Shown: positions 36,290 through 45,284, numbered from the stretch's first letter. The stretch: 64,000 nt of DNA from DASQMT01 sp963827335 (GCA_963827335.1 CAWHAP010000018.1:124001-188000); one strand, 5' to 3'. A program made the numbers and translations. The notes: a model not told the origin generated them from the sequence alone.

Positions 36290-38899
36290 ATGGCGGTGGC
36301 GCTGCAGCGCGTGGTGGGCGCGGCGGCCGGGCGGCCGCGTGCGGTGCTGGCCGTGCTCGCGGTGCTGTGCGCGGGCGCCGCGGCGCTCGCCCTCGGCCTG
36401 CAGCCGAGCGCGGCGACGAGCACGCTGGCCGGGCGCTCGTCGGACACCTACCAGGCGACGGAGCGCTACCGGGAGCGCTTCGGCGACCATGCGATCGTGG
36501 TGCTCGTGCGCGGGCCGCTGCAGCAGCTCGTGCTGACGGAGAACCTCGGCCGGCTGCTCGGGCTCGAGGGCTGCCTGTCGGGCAACCGGCCGGACGGGCA
36601 GCCGGCGCCGGGCGGCGAGCGCGGGCCGTGCGCCGAGCTGGCGCGCACGAAGCCCGTCCAGGTGGTCTACGGGCCGGGCACGTTCATCAACTCGGCGGTG
36701 GGGGAGATCCAGGACCAGCTCAGGGCGCAGCTCGACGCCAAGGGCGCGGAGGCCCGCAAGGCCGCGGCGGCGGCGCGCGGGCTCGCGCGCCGCCAGGGCA
36801 AGTCGGCGGCGGCGCAGGCGCGTGTGGCGCGGTCGGCCGAGCAGCTCGTCTACGCGCAGTTCGTGCGTGACCTGCTCGAGCTGAACCTGAAGTACGGGCT
36901 GGGCGTGGACGAGACGCCGCGGCTCGACGACCCCGACTTCGTCTCCGCGCTCGTCTTCGACCCGAGCCGCGGGGCGACCACGCCCAAGGCGCGCTTCGCC
37001 TACCTGTTCCCGTCGTCGGAGTCGGCGGCGATCCAGGTGCGGCTCAAGCCCGGGCTGAGCGACGCGGAGCGCGAGCGGGCGACCGCGCTGGTGCGCCGGG
37101 CGGTGACGATGCCCGACTTCGCGCTGCGCAACGCGGACGGCTACACGGTGACGGGCGTCCCCGTGCTGGCCGAGGACCTCTCCGACGCGCTGATCGGCTC
37201 GGTGACGCGGCTGCTGCTCGTCGCCGTCGTGGTGATGGCCCTGGTGCTCGCGCTCGTGTTCCGGCGCCGGCTGCGGCTCGTGCCGCTCGCGGTCGCGCTC
37301 GGCGCCGTCACGCTCACGTTCGGGCTGATGGCGCTCGTGGGCGCGCCGCTGACCATGGCCTCGATCGCGGTGCTGCCGGTCCTGCTCGGGCTCGGGGTGG
37401 ACTACGCGATCCAGTACCAGGCCCGGATCGGCGACCCGCCGACCCCCGCGGCGGTCGAGCGTGCGGCCCGGGCCGGGCTGCCGACGATCGCCACCGCGGC
37501 GCTCGCGACCGCGGCCGGCTTCCTCGTGCTGCTGCTCTCGCCGGTGCCGATGGTGCGCGGCTTCGGCGTGCTGCTCGTCATCGGCGTCGGGGTCGCGTTC
37601 GCGTGCTCGCTCACGGGCGGGACGGCCGCGCTCGTCACGCTCGGCGCGCGCCGCCGGCGCGCCGGCGCGCTGACGCGGTCCGCCCGCGGCGCGGGTGAGC
37701 TGCTCGGCGCCGCGGGCCGCCCGGCCGCGCGGCTCGCGCGCCCGGCCGGCCGGGTGGGGGAGGCGGTCCTGCGCGCGGCGCTCGCGCGGCCGGGCCGCGT
37801 GCTCGCGCTCGCCCTGGCGGTCGCGGCGCTCGGCTGGGTGGCCGACACGCGGACCGAGGTGCGCTCCGACCTCCAGGCGCTCGTGCCGCAGGACCTCCCC
37901 GCGGTCCGCGACCTCGACACGCTGCAGCGGACCACGGGCGTCGCGGGCGAGGTCGACGTCGTGGTCGAGGGCCGCGACCTCGGCGACCCGGACGTCGTCG
38001 CCTGGATGCGCTCCTTCCAGGCGCGCGTGCTGCGCGAGGCGCGCTACTCGGAGGACCGCGGCTGCGGCGAGGCGGCGCTCTGCCCGGCGCTGTCGCTGCC
38101 CGACCTGTTCCGGGGCGATGCGGGCGCGGACCGCGCGAGGATCGACGCGCTGCTCGACGCCGTGCCGCCCTACTTCTCGCGGGCGGTCATCACCGCCGAC
38201 CGGCGCACGGCCAACCTCGCGTTCGGGATCCGGCTCATGCCGCTCGACGAGCAGCACGCGGTGATCGAGCGGGTGCGCGCGGCGCTGGACCCGCCGCCGG
38301 GGGTCACGGCGCGGGTGGCCGGGCTGCCGGTCCTGGCGGCCGAGGCCAACGACGCGCTCGCGTCGCCGTGGCGGCGGATCGGCACGCTGCTGGCCGGCCT
38401 GCTTGCGGTCGCTCTCGTGCTGGCGCTCGTGCACCGGCGGGCCGAGCGCGCGTGGGTGCCGCTCGTGCCGATCGCGCTGGCGACGGGCTGGTCGGCGGCC
38501 GTGCTGTTCGCGCTGCGGATCCCGCTCAACCCGATGTCGGCGACGCTCGGCGCGCTCGTGATCGCGCTCTCGACCGAGTTCGCCGTGCTGCTCGACGGGC
38601 GCTACCGGGAGGAGCGCGCCGCCGGCTGGGAGCCCGCCGCGGCGCTGCGGCGCACGTACGCTTCGACGGGCGCCGCGGTGCTCGCGTCGGGGGCGACGGC
38701 GATCGCGGGCTTCGCCGTGCTGGCCTGCTCCGACGTGCGCATGCTGCAGGAGTTCGGCATCGTCACGGTCGTGGACCTCTCCGTGTCGCTGCTCGGGGTG
38801 CTCGCCGTCCTGCCGGCGACGCTGGTGCTGGCCGAGCGCCGGGCGGCGCGAGCGCGGTCCCGCGCGCACGCCGTCCGCGATCCGGCCGTGCCCGCGTGA
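36290..38899 (+). CDS. MMPL/RND-family transporter
   Basis: An 869-aa RND-superfamily transporter of the MMPL/HpnN type with about twelve membrane helices in two halves. After the first helix (about residues 17-38) comes a large extracytoplasmic domain. A helix bundle (about 300-460) then contains the GLGVDYAIQYQARIGDP segment, with the aspartate and tyrosine typical of proton relay. The second half repeats this, with ALSTEFAVLLDGRYREE around residues 760-775. Such proteins move lipids or hopanoids across the envelope. Co-expression with an Mce system suggests the two handle the same lipid pool, in opposite or sequential directions. Confidence 0.88.
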   Translation: MAVALQRVVGAAAGRPRAVLAVLAVLCAGAAALALGLQPSAATSTLAGRSSDTYQATERYRERFGDHAIVVLVRGPLQQLVLTENLGRLLGLEGCLSGNRPDGQPAPGGERGPCAELARTKPVQVVYGPGTFINSAVGEIQDQLRAQLDAKGAEARKAAAAARGLARRQGKSAAAQARVARSAEQLVYAQFVRDLLELNLKYGLGVDETPRLDDPDFVSALVFDPSRGATTPKARFAYLFPSSESAAIQVRLKPGLSDAERERATALVRRAVTMPDFALRNADGYTVTGVPVLAEDLSDALIGSVTRLLLVAVVVMALVLALVFRRRLRLVPLAVALGAVTLTFGLMALVGAPLTMASIAVLPVLLGLGVDYAIQYQARIGDPPTPAAVERAARAGLPTIATAALATAAGFLVLLLSPVPMVRGFGVLLVIGVGVAFACSLTGGTAALVTLGARRRRAGALTRSARGAGELLGAAGRPAARLARPAGRVGEAVLRAALARPGRVLALALAVAALGWVADTRTEVRSDLQALVPQDLPAVRDLDTLQRTTGVAGEVDVVVEGRDLGDPDVVAWMRSFQARVLREARYSEDRGCGEAALCPALSLPDLFRGDAGADRARIDALLDAVPPYFSRAVITADRRTANLAFGIRLMPLDEQHAVIERVRAALDPPPGVTARVAGLPVLAAEANDALASPWRRIGTLLAGLLAVALVLALVHRRAERAWVPLVPIALATGWSAAVLFALRIPLNPMSATLGALVIALSTEFAVLLDGRYREERAAGWEPAAALRRTYASTGAAVLASGATAIAGFAVLACSDVRMLQEFGIVTVVDLSVSLLGVLAVLPATLVLAERRAARARSRAHAVRDPAVPA

Positions 38900-39522
38900 A
38901 GGGCGGCTGGCTCGTCGGCGCGGTCGGCGTCATCGTGCTCGGCTACATCTTCCTGAACTCGATCTTCACCGAGGGCGCCGGGTCGCGCGGGCTCGCGCCC
39001 GGGACGCGGCTGCCGCCGTTCGCGATGCCGCTCGCGGGGAGCCGCTCCGACGCGGACGCGAACATCGCGGTGCGGCCGGACAGCGGGCCTGAGGGCGCCC
39101 GGCCGGCCTGCGCGGTGCGCGGCCCGGACGTGCTCAACGTGTGCGAGCTCGCCGAGGCGGGTCCGGTGGTGCTCGCGTTCCTCGCGCTCCGCTCCGGGCG
39201 CTGCGAGGACCAGGTCGACGTGCTCGACCGGGTCGCGCCGCGCTTCCCCGCGCTCCGCTTCGCGGCGGTGGCGATCCGCGGGGACCACGACGACCTCCGC
39301 GACGTGGTGCGCGAGCGCGGCTGGTCGATCCCCGTCGGCTACGACCACGACGGCGCGGTGGCGAACCTGTACGGCGTGGCGATCTGCCCGACGATCACGT
39401 TCGCCCGGCGGGGCGGGAAGGTCGCGGGCACGGCGCTCGAGCTCATGGACGAGGCGGCGCTGACGCGCGCCGCGCAGGCGCTCGCGGACGGCGCGCCGCT
39501 GCCGCCGGAGGCGGGCGGGTGA
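38896..39522 (+). CDS. Membrane-anchored thioredoxin-fold protein
   Basis: A 208-aa protein with an N-terminal membrane anchor (about residues 4-22) and a thioredoxin-like domain (about 85-200) resembling TlpA/peroxiredoxin relatives. The cis-proline loop is GVAICPTITFARRGGK. The usual CxxC is missing: the equivalent place reads RSGRCEDQ, with a single cysteine. It may therefore be a peroxiredoxin-like or non-disulfide scaffold. GTG start overlaps the MMPL stop, so it belongs to the Mce operon. Confidence 0.72.
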   Translation: MKGGWLVGAVGVIVLGYIFLNSIFTEGAGSRGLAPGTRLPPFAMPLAGSRSDADANIAVRPDSGPEGARPACAVRGPDVLNVCELAEAGPVVLAFLALRSGRCEDQVDVLDRVAPRFPALRFAAVAIRGDHDDLRDVVRERGWSIPVGYDHDGAVANLYGVAICPTITFARRGGKVAGTALELMDEAALTRAAQALADGAPLPPEAGG

Positions 39523-40136
39523 GCACCGGGGATCCCGTGCTCGAGGCCGTCGCGATCGACCCGCGCATCGCGCAGGAGCATCCCGGGCTGCGGGTCTGGA
39601 CCGCCCGCGTGCCGGGCGGCGCCGGGCGCACGCCGCACGAGCTGCGCGAGCGCCTCGCGCTCGCCGCCGACCGGCTGCGCGGTCCGCAGGCGGTGGCCAT
39701 GCGCGCCCGCCCGGTGCCGTGGGCCTACCGCGTCCTGTTCCGCCACCTCGGCCTGGACCCGGACGTCACCCGCACGCCGGTCGAGGCGCTCGTGGTCGAC
39801 CGGCTCCTCCATGGCGGGCACGCCTCGCGCGGGATGCCCGACGACGCGCTCGCGCTCGCCACGCTCGAGACCGGCGTGCCCGTGCAGGCGGTCGACGCCG
39901 CGCGCGTCGGGCCGCTCGCCCTGGCGCCGGACGCCGGCGGCCGGTTGACGCTCGCCGACGACGCCGGGCCCGTCGCGCCGCTGTTCGGGCCGCCGCTGCC
40001 CGACCGCGCGCCGGCACGGGGGACGCGCGCGCTGCTGCTCTACGCGGTCCAGGCCCCCGGCGTGGACGACCTGGTGGTCGAGGAGTGCGTGTGGACGGCG
40101 GCCGCGGCGATCCATACGATTGACGCGACGTCATGA
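39519..40136 (+). CDS. B3/B4 tRNA-binding domain protein
   Basis: A 205-aa stand-alone B3/B4 domain, related to the editing region of phenylalanyl-tRNA synthetase beta. The matching stretches are the lead ELRERLALAADRLRGPQAVAMRARPVPWAYR, the RTPVEALVVDRLLHGG segment and the C-terminal strand region. Stand-alone members may act as aminoacyl-tRNA or amino-acid editing enzymes. It starts by GTGA overlap with the thioredoxin-fold gene; the link to lipid import is unclear and it may only share the transcript. ATGA overlap leads into the copper-protein gene. Confidence 0.7.
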   Translation: MSTGDPVLEAVAIDPRIAQEHPGLRVWTARVPGGAGRTPHELRERLALAADRLRGPQAVAMRARPVPWAYRVLFRHLGLDPDVTRTPVEALVVDRLLHGGHASRGMPDDALALATLETGVPVQAVDAARVGPLALAPDAGGRLTLADDAGPVAPLFGPPLPDRAPARGTRALLLYAVQAPGVDDLVVEECVWTAAAAIHTIDATS

Positions 40137-41549
40137 GAACCGCCCTCGCCGCGCTCGTCCTCTCCCTCCTGCTCGCGGCGCCCGCGGCGGCGCAGGACGT
40201 GCAGACCCTCCACTACGAGTTCGGCCCGATCGAGATCAAGCCGGGCCAGAACACGATCGAGCTCGACGACAACGCGCTCAAGCCGCCGGTCGACGGCTGG
40301 ATCACCCGCTTCGCGCCGAACCTCGTGCGCAAGGACGGCAGCGTCCCGCGCGTCGACGTCATCCACCTGCATCACGGCGTGTGGCTCAGCAACAAGCAGC
40401 CGCTGTTCGCCGCCGGGCGAGGAGAAGACGACGATCAGCGCGCCGCCCGGCTACGGCTGGCGCCACCGGACCACCGACGCGTGGGTCATGAACCACATGA
40501 TCCACAACCTCACGCCGACGCCGGAGGAGGTCTACATCACCTACGACCTCGACTTCGTCCCGGACGGCACGGCGACCGCGGCGGCGATGACCGAGATCGA
40601 GACCGTGTGGCTCGACACCGTCGGCGGCGCCTACCCGGTGTTCGACGCGAAGCGCGGCACGGGCGGTCGCGACCGCCGGACGGAGTTCCCCGACGAGGTC
40701 CGCGGGGCGCGGCGCAACGGCTGGGTGGTGCCAGAGGACGGGGCGATCGTCGGCACCGCCGGGCACCTGCATCCGGGCGGGCTGTGGACGGACCTCAAGC
40801 TCACGCGCGACGGGCGCACGACGCGCCTGTTCCGCTCGCGCGCCGAGTACTACGAGCCGGCGGGCGCCGTGTCCTGGGACGTCTCGATGACGGTGACGCC
40901 GCCCGACTGGCGCGTCGGGCTGCGCAAGGGCGACGTGCTCAGCATCTCCGGCACCTACGACACCGCGAAGGCGTCGTGGTACGAGTCGATGGCCATCATG
41001 CCGACGATGTTCGACGCGGGCGGGACCGGCGCCGACCCGTTCACGACCGACGTCGACGTCGAGGGCGCGGTCACGCACGGGCACCTGCCCGAGAACGACG
41101 GGCACGGCGGCAGCCGCCTGACCGGCCTGTCCGACCCGCGCGAGCTGCTCGCACGGCCGGTCGGCGGCCGCGGCAGGGTGGCGATCTCCGGCTTCGTCTA
41201 CGGCCAGGGCGATCTCAGCAGCGTCGGGCGGCGGGGCAAGCCCGCGCGCGTGCGCCGCGGTCGCGGGCTCACGTTCGTCAATCGCGACGCCGGGCGCGAG
41301 ATCTTCCACACGATCACCGCGTGCCGAGCGCCGTGCAACCGCACGACCGGGATCGCCTACCCGCTGGCCGACGGCAAGGTCGACTTCGACTCCGGCGAGC
41401 TCGGCTTCGGGCCCAAGGGCTTCACCGCCGCGGCGAACCGCGACACCTGGACGACGCCGAAGCGGCTGCGGCCGGGCACCTACACGTACTTCTGCCGCGT
41501 GCACCCGTTCATGCGCGGGGCGTTCAAGGTCGCGCAGCGCAAGCGCTGA
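40133..41549 (+). pseudogene. Secreted copper protein gene, frameshifted
   Basis: Two frames together encode one protein of about 471 aa. The first frame gives a signal peptide (cleavage near AAAQ) and runs to the HLHHGVWLSNKQPLFAAG region. The second resumes EEKTTISAPPGYGW and continues through MNHMIHNLTP, GHLHPGGL and a C-terminal cupredoxin-like part with FHTITAC and YFCRVHPFM, whose Cys, His and Met resemble type 1 copper ligands. The N-terminal HLHH and MNHMIH motifs resemble copper monooxygenase (PHM-like) sites. One extra G in GGG at 40415-40417 explains the shift. It is either a real lesion or a sequencing error. Confidence 0.75.
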
Positions 41550-41552
41550 CCG

Positions 41553-42632
41553 TCACCCCGCCAGCGCCGCGGCGAGCCGGTCGACGGCGGCCGGTCCGGG
41601 CAGCGCCGCCCGCACGTGCCGCTCGTCCCCCCACAGCCGCCCGGGCGCGACGAAGACCTGCGCCGCCGCGAGCCGGGCCGCGAGCGCCGGCCCGTCCTCG
41701 TCGCTCGAGGACAGCCACGCGAACGGCGCGGCGGACGGCGCGGCCGAGACCGGCGAGCCGGCGAGCGCCGCCGCGAGCCGGGCGTGCATCGCCGCCGCGG
41801 CGTCCCGTCGCCGGCCGGCGATCTCCCGGCCGCGCTCGGACACCGCCCAGGCCACGGCGGCCTGCGCCGGCGCGCTCATGCCGCCGCTCGGCGCGAGCTC
41901 GGCCACGAGCGCGGCCGGCCCGAGCGCGGCGCCCGCGCGCAGCCCCGCCATCGCGTGCGCCTTGGAGAACGAGCGCACGACGACGAGGTTGCCGAGCTCC
42001 GCGACGAGCGGCGCCGCGTCCTCGCCGTCGGGCGCGAACTCGGCGAGCGCCTCGTCGACCACGACGACGGCGCCCTCCGGGAGGCGCTCGCACAGGCTCT
42101 GCAGCGCGCTCCGGGCGAAGCGGTCGCCCACCGGGTCGCCGGGCGAGCACAGCAGCACCGCGCGCGTGGACGCGTCCGCGTGGTCGAGGATCGCGCCCGG
42201 GGTCGCCGGGACCGGGATCGCCCGCCCGCCCGCGGCCTCCACGAGGCCGGGCAGCGGCTGCCAGGCCGGCCAGGCGACGAGCGCGTCGCCGCCGCGGGCG
42301 ACCGCGCCGCACACCCCCCGCAGCAGCTCGCCCGCGCCGTGCCCGAGCACCACCTGGTCCGCGGCCACGCCGTGCCGCGCGCCGACCGCCTCGCGCAGCG
42401 CGGTGGCGGACCGGTCGGGGTACGCGTTGAGCGCCCGGCGCAGCGCGAACGTGGCCGCGTTGACCGCCTCGGGATGCGGCGGCTCGTGCCACTCCGCGCC
42501 GGACAGGTCGAGCGCGTCGATGCGGCTGAGCGCGCGGCGCTTCTCCTCGTCGCGGCGGGCGCGCAGCTCCAGCGAGACCTCCTCGGGCGGCATCGCCTCG
42601 AACTGCCGGTAGTACTCGCGGAACCGCCGCAC
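41553..42632 (-). CDS. HisC-like PLP aminotransferase
   Basis: A 359-aa fold-type I aminotransferase resembling histidinol-phosphate or threonine-phosphate aminotransferases. VLGHGAGELLRGVCGAV binds the cofactor phosphate, VVVDEALAEFAP carries the conserved aspartate, and SFSKAHAMAGLRAG has the Schiff-base lysine (Lys224). The N-terminus has a longer helical lead (MRRFREYYRQFEAMPPEEVS) that resembles small-molecule aminotransferases outside the his operon. It sits alone and ends against the copper-protein gene. The amino-donor and acceptor are uncertain. Confidence 0.82.
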   Translation of the reverse strand: MRRFREYYRQFEAMPPEEVSLELRARRDEEKRRALSRIDALDLSGAEWHEPPHPEAVNAATFALRRALNAYPDRSATALREAVGARHGVAADQVVLGHGAGELLRGVCGAVARGGDALVAWPAWQPLPGLVEAAGGRAIPVPATPGAILDHADASTRAVLLCSPGDPVGDRFARSALQSLCERLPEGAVVVVDEALAEFAPDGEDAAPLVAELGNLVVVRSFSKAHAMAGLRAGAALGPAALVAELAPSGGMSAPAQAAVAWAVSERGREIAGRRRDAAAAMHARLAAALAGSPVSAAPSAAPFAWLSSSDEDGPALAARLAAAQVFVAPGRLWGDERHVRAALPGPAAVDRLAAALAG

Positions 42633-42638
42633 GACCGC

Positions 42639-43112
42639 TCAGCGCGGGGCGATCGAGGAGCCGGGGCCCTCGATGAGGAGGAACCACGCCGTGAACGCCG
42701 CGGCCGCCACCACGGCGGTGACGACGAAGATCCGGCCGAGCACGCCGTCGCGCTGGTCGTGGCCGGCCGCGCGGCGCAGCAGGCGCCAGACGTGGTCCAG
42801 GCGCGTGGCCACGACGAGCGTGACGATCAGCGAGGCGACGAGCCCGAGGAACGCGGCCGTGATGCCCAGGAACACGCTGTCGGCCCGGGGCTCGAGCTGC
42901 GATCCGACCCACATCCACGCCACCGGCTGCGGTCCCCAGAGGCTGAGCACGACGAGCGTCTCGAGCGCCAGCACCGCGCCGGCGAGGGCGGCGTCGGCGC
43001 GCCGCCGCGGGCCGCCGGCCCGCTCGGGCGGCGTGCGGTAGCGGACCGGTGCCGTGCCCGGGCGCCGGCCGATGAACAGGCCGCCGGTGTCGGTCGGGTC
43101 GTTGCGCGGCAC
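42639..43112 (-). CDS. Small integral membrane protein
   Basis: A 157-aa protein with three to four hydrophobic helices (about residues 42-60, 78-102 and 130-150) and a basic cytoplasmic N-terminus. I do not recognise the family. The GTG at 43112 is chosen because the longer frame crosses the divergent gene. It is followed after 6 bp by the HisC-like gene, so the two may be cotranscribed. Confidence 0.6.
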   Translation of the reverse strand: MPRNDPTDTGGLFIGRRPGTAPVRYRTPPERAGGPRRRADAALAGAVLALETLVVLSLWGPQPVAWMWVGSQLEPRADSVFLGITAAFLGLVASLIVTLVVATRLDHVWRLLRRAAGHDQRDGVLGRIFVVTAVVAAAAFTAWFLLIEGPGSSIAPR

Positions 43113-43178
43113 GCACACCAGTATGGCGGCGACACCCGGGCCGCGGCGCGGTACATTGCGGGCTCCAAGGAGGTCCCG

Positions 43179-43613
43179 GTGCCCGTCATCACCCACGCAG
43201 CGCCCAGCGTCGCCGGCGAGCGCGCCGCCCGCCGCGACCTGTGCGACCAGATCGCCCGGCTCGAGGGGGAGCTCGCGCGGACGCTCGCCGCCGTGTTCCC
43301 GCGCCGCGAGCCCGAGCGCCCCGGCCCGTCCGCGTCGGCCCAGGCCGGGCCCCGGCTGCTCACGCTCGGGCAGCTCGAGCGCATCCGGGACGAGCTCGCC
43401 GGGCGGGTCGCCGCGCTGCACGACCGCCGCGGCGAGGCGCTCCTGGCCGCGATGCACGCCGCGCCCGCCGAGCACCGCTGGATTCGGGTGACGAGCGCGG
43501 AGCTCGGGCTGCCGGGCTGCCGCTCGTGGCAGGTGCGGCCGCGCCTCGGGCCGCTCGGCCGGCTCATGGGCTGGTGGCGCGTGAAGGTCTCCTCCGGCTG
43601 CCCCTTAGCCTGA
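43179..43613 (+). CDS. Conserved hypothetical protein, 144 aa
   Basis: A soluble protein whose N-terminal half is helical (RAARRDLCDQIARLEGELARTLAAVFPRRE, then LGQLERIRDELAGRVAALHD) and whose C-terminal half has the aromatic/basic run LGRLMGWWRVKVSSGCPLA. I do not recognise the family. The start is well defined: AAGGAGGT precedes the GTG at 43179 by 4 nt, and TACATT (43152-43157) is a plausible -10. The stop overlaps the next gene as TGATG, so the two proteins are probably made together. Confidence 0.65.
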   Translation: MPVITHAAPSVAGERAARRDLCDQIARLEGELARTLAAVFPRREPERPGPSASAQAGPRLLTLGQLERIRDELAGRVAALHDRRGEALLAAMHAAPAEHRWIRVTSAELGLPGCRSWQVRPRLGPLGRLMGWWRVKVSSGCPLA

Positions 43614-44041
43614 TGGGCAAGCGCAGCCGCAAGCGCGGCGGGGCGACGCTGCCGGCGCCCGCCGAGCCACGACGTGCCGCGCCTGCGCGCGACGCGCGGC
43701 CGCGCGCGCCGTGGCATCCGCTCCCGCTCGTCGAGCTGTGCGTGCTCGCCGGGCTGGTGATGCTCGTGTGGGGCGTGATCCGGCGCGACGACGAGCTCGG
43801 CCGCGCGCTGCTCGTCGGCGGCATGGCGCTCGCCTCGCTCGGCGGCCTCGAGACCGCGCTGCGCGAGCACTTCTCCGGCCACGCCCAGCACGCCGTCCTG
43901 CTCGGCGCGATCCCGGCGGTCGCCGCCGCCGCCGTGCTGTTCTTCGCGCGCGCCCCCTGGATCGCCGTGCCGCTCGCGGCGCTCCTGGTCCTCGTCGGGG
44001 CCAGCACCGCCCTCCGGCGCACCTTCCGCCCGCGCAGCTAG
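43613..44041 (+). CDS. Small membrane protein, 142 aa
   Basis: The product has a basic, disordered N-terminus (MGKRSRKRGGATLP, to about residue 35) and three predicted membrane helices (about 38-57, 64-80 and 92-135). I do not recognise the family. It overlaps the upstream hypothetical gene by TGATG. Its stop codon TAG forms part of a TAGGCT box in front of the next gene, so the operon may end here functionally. Confidence 0.65.
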   Translation: MGKRSRKRGGATLPAPAEPRRAAPARDARPRAPWHPLPLVELCVLAGLVMLVWGVIRRDDELGRALLVGGMALASLGGLETALREHFSGHAQHAVLLGAIPAVAAAAVLFFARAPWIAVPLAALLVLVGASTALRRTFRPRS

Positions 44042-44053
44042 GCTCCACGGGCG

Positions 44054-44503
44054 ATGGCCACCGAAGAGAAGCGCATGCAGCTGCGCGGGCTCCACCACGT
44101 GACGGCGATCTGCCGCGACGCCGAGCGGACGATCGCGTTCTACCGCGACCTCATGGGGCTCGCCGTGGTGCACGACGGCCCGTCGGACGACGATCCGGAT
44201 TCGCGCCACGTCTGGTTCGGGGCGCAGGACGGGCGGGCGGGCATGCTCGTCTCGTTCATGCAGTACCCCGAGCTGCCGACCGGCGTGGTCGGCGTCGGCT
44301 CCACCCACCACTTCGCCTTCGTGGTGGAGAGCACGGAGGAGCAGGAGGCCTGGCGCGACTACCTCCGCGGCCAGGGCGTCGAGTGCACGGACCTGTTCGA
44401 CCGCGGCGCGTTCAGCTCGATCTACATCCGCGACCCCGACGGGCACATCGTCGAGATCGCGACCAGCGGGCCCGGCTTCCCCGCCGGCGGTCCGTCCGCG
44501 TAG
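44054..44503 (+). CDS. VOC-family (glyoxalase-fold) protein
   Basis: A 149-aa vicinal-oxygen-chelate protein with two beta-alpha-beta-beta-beta repeats. The metal-ligand positions are LHHVTAICRD (about residues 13-22), THHFAFVVES (about 84-93) and IYIRDPDGHIVEIATSG (about 124-140, Glu ligand). Members include dioxygenases, glyoxalases and resistance proteins; the substrate cannot be assigned. A TAGGCT box ends 9 nt before the ATG and there is no Shine-Dalgarno, which suggests a leaderless mRNA. Confidence 0.82.
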   Translation: MATEEKRMQLRGLHHVTAICRDAERTIAFYRDLMGLAVVHDGPSDDDPDSRHVWFGAQDGRAGMLVSFMQYPELPTGVVGVGSTHHFAFVVESTEEQEAWRDYLRGQGVECTDLFDRGAFSSIYIRDPDGHIVEIATSGPGFPAGGPSA

Positions 44504-44520
44504 GGCGGGCGGACCGCCGG
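44484..44520. terminator. Bidirectional terminator hairpin
   Basis: A 16-bp stem with one G-T pair, arms CCGGCGGTCCGTCCGC (44484-44499) and 44505-44520, closes a 5-nt loop that includes the VOC stop codon. It sits between the convergent VOC and mIHF genes. No T-tract is present. Confidence 0.75.
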
Positions 44521-44542
44521 TGGTCCCCTGCCGGCCTCCCGT

Positions 44543-44920
44543 CTAGCCCTGCGCGGCCCAGCTCATGCCGGCCAGGGCGAACGTGTCCATCTGCTCCGCC
44601 TCGGCCAGGTCCCCGCTGAGGCGCGCGGCGAGCGCGCGGCGCTGGCGATCCGTCATCGAGCCGATCGTCTTCGTCTCGGACATCGGGATCGACGCGAGGA
44701 ACCGGCGGCAGCGCGTACGCCCCCATCGGTGCTGGCTCAGCAGCAGATCGGCGATCGACATGCTGTCGGCCTCCCAGGGGCACTCGAGCACGATCTCGCC
44801 CACGGTGGACTCCCCCTCTGCCACCTGTCGCTTGAGCTCAGCCCGAGCCAGGCGGACACGATTCGCCTGTGCCAGCGCGCGCATATGCTGCGGCGCTGGG
44901 GCCGTCGCTGTTGCGTCCAT
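44543..44920 (-). CDS. Actinobacterial integration host factor (mIHF-like)
   Basis: A 125-aa nucleoid-associated protein of the actinobacterial IHF family. The recognisable core has an N-terminal helix ALAQANRVRLARAELKRQVAEGE, a VGEIV segment, SIADLLLSQHRWGRTRCRRFLASI (helix-two-turns-helix DNA-binding unit) and ETKTIGSMTDRQRRALAARL. It differs from the usual GVGKVRA hairpin, reading RWGRTRC, so it may be a divergent paralogue. The ATG at 44920 is chosen for its GGGGAGG site 5 nt upstream. The 354-bp upstream region has no gene and contains alternative RNA structures. Confidence 0.85.
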   Translation of the reverse strand: MDATATAPAPQHMRALAQANRVRLARAELKRQVAEGESTVGEIVLECPWEADSMSIADLLLSQHRWGRTRCRRFLASIPMSETKTIGSMTDRQRRALAARLSGDLAEAEQMDTFALAGMSWAAQG

Positions 44921-45163
44921 GGAACCTCCCCGCTGCCCGGCATCCTCGCCGGGCATCTCGTTTATGTGTGTCATCCGGCCGGGGCCGCGCGGGACCGCCA
45001 CCATCGCCACCCGCCTCCTCCAGGCGAATGCCCCGGCGATGCTGAGTCCTGTCCCTGGCGCTCCCCGGAGAGCGCCTGAGCGCTCGACCGGATGCGCAGG
45101 CTAGCCACCCCCATCGCCGTTTATCAACGTCGCCGTGAGCACATCATTCGCAAACAGCGGGTG

Positions 45164-45204
45164 ATTCGTGCGCCGCCCCACCTTGTGCACGAATGGACAA
45201 GGTG
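45164..45204. promoter_or_regulatory. Pseudoknot or alternative-pairing element upstream of mIHF
   Basis: CACCTTGT (45179-45186) pairs perfectly with ACAAGGTG (45197-45204). The loop of that hairpin holds GCACGAAT (45187-45194), which pairs perfectly with ATTCGTGC (45164-45171). The two 8-bp stems could form a pseudoknot or compete. It lies about 245-285 bp before the mIHF start in an otherwise gene-free 354-bp stretch (44921-45274) that is less GC-rich than average. Confidence 0.5.
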
Positions 45205-45249
45205 AGGGTCCGCAATCCACGCGCCAGAGCCGAATTTGTGCTAACGCCT

Positions 45250-45284
45250 AAAAACGGGCGCAATGAGCGAGCGCTTACGCGCCC
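45250..45284 (-). terminator. Intrinsic terminator of the SPT-like gene
   Basis: Reading the minus strand, GGGCGC (45284-45279) pairs with GCGCCC (45261-45256) and is followed by GTTTTT (45255-45250). It overlaps the stop codon of the SPT-like gene. A T-run is rare in this window, which makes this the best Rho-independent terminator seen. Confidence 0.75.

Noticed and set aside
33127..36447. A 1106-aa minus-strand open frame across the MCE genes
   Set aside because: It is antisense to well-supported MCE genes and lacks domain features.
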